Position numbers and translations under genes: made by a program. From assembly GCA_020226215.1 (NCBI GenBank), contig CM035233.1, positions 20,145,840 through 20,209,839 on the forward strand: DNA of 64,000 bases, in the 5' to 3' direction. The notes beneath the pieces are model-generated. The model made no database searches, was not told the DNA's origin, and worked only from the letters and a program-made list of their open reading frames with translations. Below are positions 61,691-64,000 of this stretch, piece after piece; position 1 is the stretch's first letter, and each line of letters opens with the position of its first letter. Source of the stretch: Sindora glabra. Taxonomy: Eukaryota > Streptophyta > Magnoliopsida > Fabales > Fabaceae.

Positions 61691-63880
61691 AAAATGAAAG
61701 TGCCACACTTAGTCGTGTGAATGAAGTGAAAAAGTTCGTCCCTCTTGATAATCCTTAAGTGCTGCACATTGTCTATTATCTATTACTCCCTTTGACCCAC
61801 GTAATTGCTTTTGACGCGCGGAGTTGCTTGAATATGTGCCGTTTCCTCCCTCCATTTTTTCCCGCCCAAGTTTTTCATGCTGTTTTTTTCTCCTCATAAA
61901 TTTTTAATTTTTTTTATAATTTTTCTATTATTTTAATTTTCATAATTTTTATTATTTATAATACACATAACAATATCTCTTAATGGTATATATAAATATA
62001 TTTTTTATAAAAATATTTAAAATGTATTAAATTTAAATATTTAATTTTATTAAATTGTTTTACAGTATGTATTATTTTTAATTCATATTACTTAATAACT
62101 CATAAAATATCTTTCTTATTTTTATTTACTTTGTTACATATTTTCTATTTTTATATGAGTTACTATCGTTTAGGATTGAAATATTAATGTTACTAACAAA
62201 TATAAATATAAATATAACACAACATATTTCCTTTCATAATAAAATATTATGAATAAATTAAAGATTCAATTTTATTAAAAATTTTAGTTATTATTTCTAT
62301 TTCAAATTTTAATTATGATCTGTGGAGGGTCATTCGGGGGAGTGGGCAAAATGGGAAAAGTGGGTGTTACTTTTTGAAATTATACTGTGCCTGCATTAGA
62401 CAATTTTTTTTTTTATATTCACTTCTATTACTTACACTAACATTAATGATATAATTAATTTTTATTACAAAATATTTTAAAAATTTAAATATTTAATTTA
62501 ATTATATTATTTAACTATATATTTCATTTTTTATTTTTATTTATTTTTATTTATTATTACCAATTTATAACTTCCATCAAGATTTCATATTACTGGACCA
62601 ATCATTTTAATAATTATTTTATTCTCTAAATTGATGTGATTAATACACCAAACTATTCGAATTAAAATTTTATAACTTTCACTATAATATATAATATAAA
62701 ATTATTAATAAATTTAGTAAATAATTATTTTATAATTAAATAATATCATTATTAATTAATATTAATTATTAATAATTTAGCCTTCGATGCTATTTCAATC
62801 AATAAAATTTTAATTATATTTTGATAAATAAATATAAAATAAAATAACAAGTTTAATCTTGAGTGATTTACATGAAATATATTTTAATGATAAAATAATG
62901 TGTGATAATCTTTACTTTAAATGCAAATTATTATTTAAAGACATAATTTATTATTTATTAATATACTTAAAAATATTAATTATTAGGATTATAATTTATA
63001 TGTGACCCATTAGACGTGTACTGTTGTACACTATTGGTAAATAAGAAGACAACTAAGAAGGTTTTGATATTAGCAGTGAATTAAATTTAAAATTTAAAAT
63101 TATCAATAAATATAATAATATTAATTTATAAAAATTTATATTTTTTATAACATTTTAACACTAGTTTTCAATTACACGAGTTTTTAATTTATAATGGTGT
63201 GGAACTAACGCTAATAATGTTATAACAAAATCCGTGGTTCCGAACAATGAGCCTTCTGCTTGGGATCCGTTTTAAGTCCTGGCTTATACATGCCTAGTTG
63301 GATGACGATCACTCCCCAAAGCAGATCCTGGTCATAAATCCAACCCGGCGATGGACTAATATTTCAGGGGCAATTTTGTGATAATAAAAATATTATAGGG
63401 CCAATTTCAATAAGTTGTGGGCCTCACATATTGCATAAGTGGGCTAATACGCTCCCGCCATATGCCCATGTTTTGGTGTACTAGGGCTGTCCAATGATAA
63501 TCTGATAAAATTCGACCGATATTACTCGAAAATGGACAGCTATTAGCGGATGTAATATAGAGAGCGGGCGGTGGCGAAAAAGAATTGAAGTCAAAATTAG
63601 TTTTTCAATCGGTGGCCACTAGTCGATTCTTAAACTATTAAAAATTGAACTAATCAAATTGTGGAACCTAATAAATATCTATCACTTGGTTTGTCTTATA
63701 TTTTGCCTCTTTCTTTCTCTTACCGGTTGATGATAACAAGAAAAATAAATAAAAAAGCGTTTTAGTGGCATGATTGTAAATTAATCACTGGCAGAGTGGC
63801 AATGTTTACATACTCTGTGCTCATATGATGCCTTCCAGAATGCTCTTTCCCATACTGTCTTAACCTTCCACTTTTAGCTT
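61691..63880. other. Intergenic DNA, no assigned gene
   Basis: 61691-61900 is less AT-rich; a minus-strand 62-codon ATG frame (61897-61709) starting MRRKKQHEKLGREKMEGGNG has no recognised domain. 61900-63170 is AT-rich. 63210-63600 is again less AT-rich and may be the distal downstream region of the edge gene. Confidence 0.35.
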
Positions 63881-64000
63881 TCATGATTTCATCATTGGGT
63901 TTGCAGTAGGTTGAAGAATGACTCTTAAATTGGCTGGTTGTGAAGCGGCTTTTTGGTGAAGAAGTTTCAGGAGATTAGAGGCAATAGCTCCAGCAGCATT
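63881..64000 (-). CDS. C-terminal exon of an unidentified gene, cut by the window edge
   Basis: On the minus strand the last 120 bases read as 39 sense codons ending in TGA at 63883-63881: NAAGAIASNLLKLLHQKAAS, then QPANLRVILQPTANPMMKS. Composition is far less AT-rich than the surroundings, codon use is balanced, and downstream sequence looks like a 3' UTR. An Ala/Leu-rich amphipathic helix followed by a Pro/Asn-rich end is visible. I do not recognise the family. The gene would extend beyond base 64000. Confidence 0.45.
   Translation of the reverse strand, partial: NAAGAIASNLLKLLHQKAASQPANLRVILQPTANPMMKS

Overview
The window is plant nuclear DNA. It is very AT-rich (about three quarters A+T by eye) and gene-poor. 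It carries GT-AG introns, a plant-type chloroplast/HAAAP-like transporter gene, a proline-rich cell-wall-type protein gene and several plant transposon families. A dicot is likely; I cannot name the species. I see no bacterial, organellar or viral block, and no tRNA, rRNA or CRISPR array.

Layout. 1-1.35 kb is AT-rich flank. 1.35-12.1 kb is a large decayed Mutator-like element (MULE). It has a left terminal inverted repeat (TIR), GC-rich arrays built on GGCGCC, a 145-bp tandem array, a broken MuDR-type transposase (4.7-7.6 kb) and a broken plant mobile domain (MAIN-like) gene (7.9-10.3 kb). Two right-type TIRs follow, at 11.1 and 12.1 kb. 12.3-18.9 kb is AT-rich with one candidate small secreted-peptide gene (14.67 kb). 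19.6-24.1 kb is the genic island. A plus-strand proline-rich membrane protein gene converges on an eight-exon minus-strand aromatic amino-acid permease-type gene, whose 500-codon reading frame I could rebuild without a break. Directly upstream of that gene lies a repeat of about 2.8 kb (24.29-27.12 kb) with an inverted partner at 59.05-61.69 kb. 29.3-38.4 kb is an old Ty3/gypsy element on the minus strand with both LTRs. 37.3-37.7 kb is a small repeat nested in it, with an inverted partner at 57.3-57.8 kb. 39.1-40.3 kb is an AAT-rich element with terminal inverted repeats. 42-44 kb holds MITE-like repeats. 44.77-44.91 kb is a relic exon of a beta-cyanoalanine/cysteine synthase. 45.4-53.35 kb is an old Ty1/copia element with both LTRs. 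The rest to 63.8 kb is AT-rich repeat-derived DNA. The last 120 bases look like the final exon of a minus-strand gene that continues past the window edge.

How it fits together. Only two or three host genes look functional: the permease, the proline-rich protein, and perhaps the edge gene. The transposons share one decay signature. Tryptophan codons have become TAG/TGA, Gln codons TAG, Cys codons Tyr, and catalytic Asp/Glu codons Asn/Lys. These are the G:C to A:T changes expected of long-methylated, silenced DNA. The most unusual structures are the transposase plus plant-mobile-domain element with its GGCGCC palindrome arrays and an extra internal TIR, and the inverted pair of unassigned 2.7-kb repeats. 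I found no convincing new defence or metabolic system.
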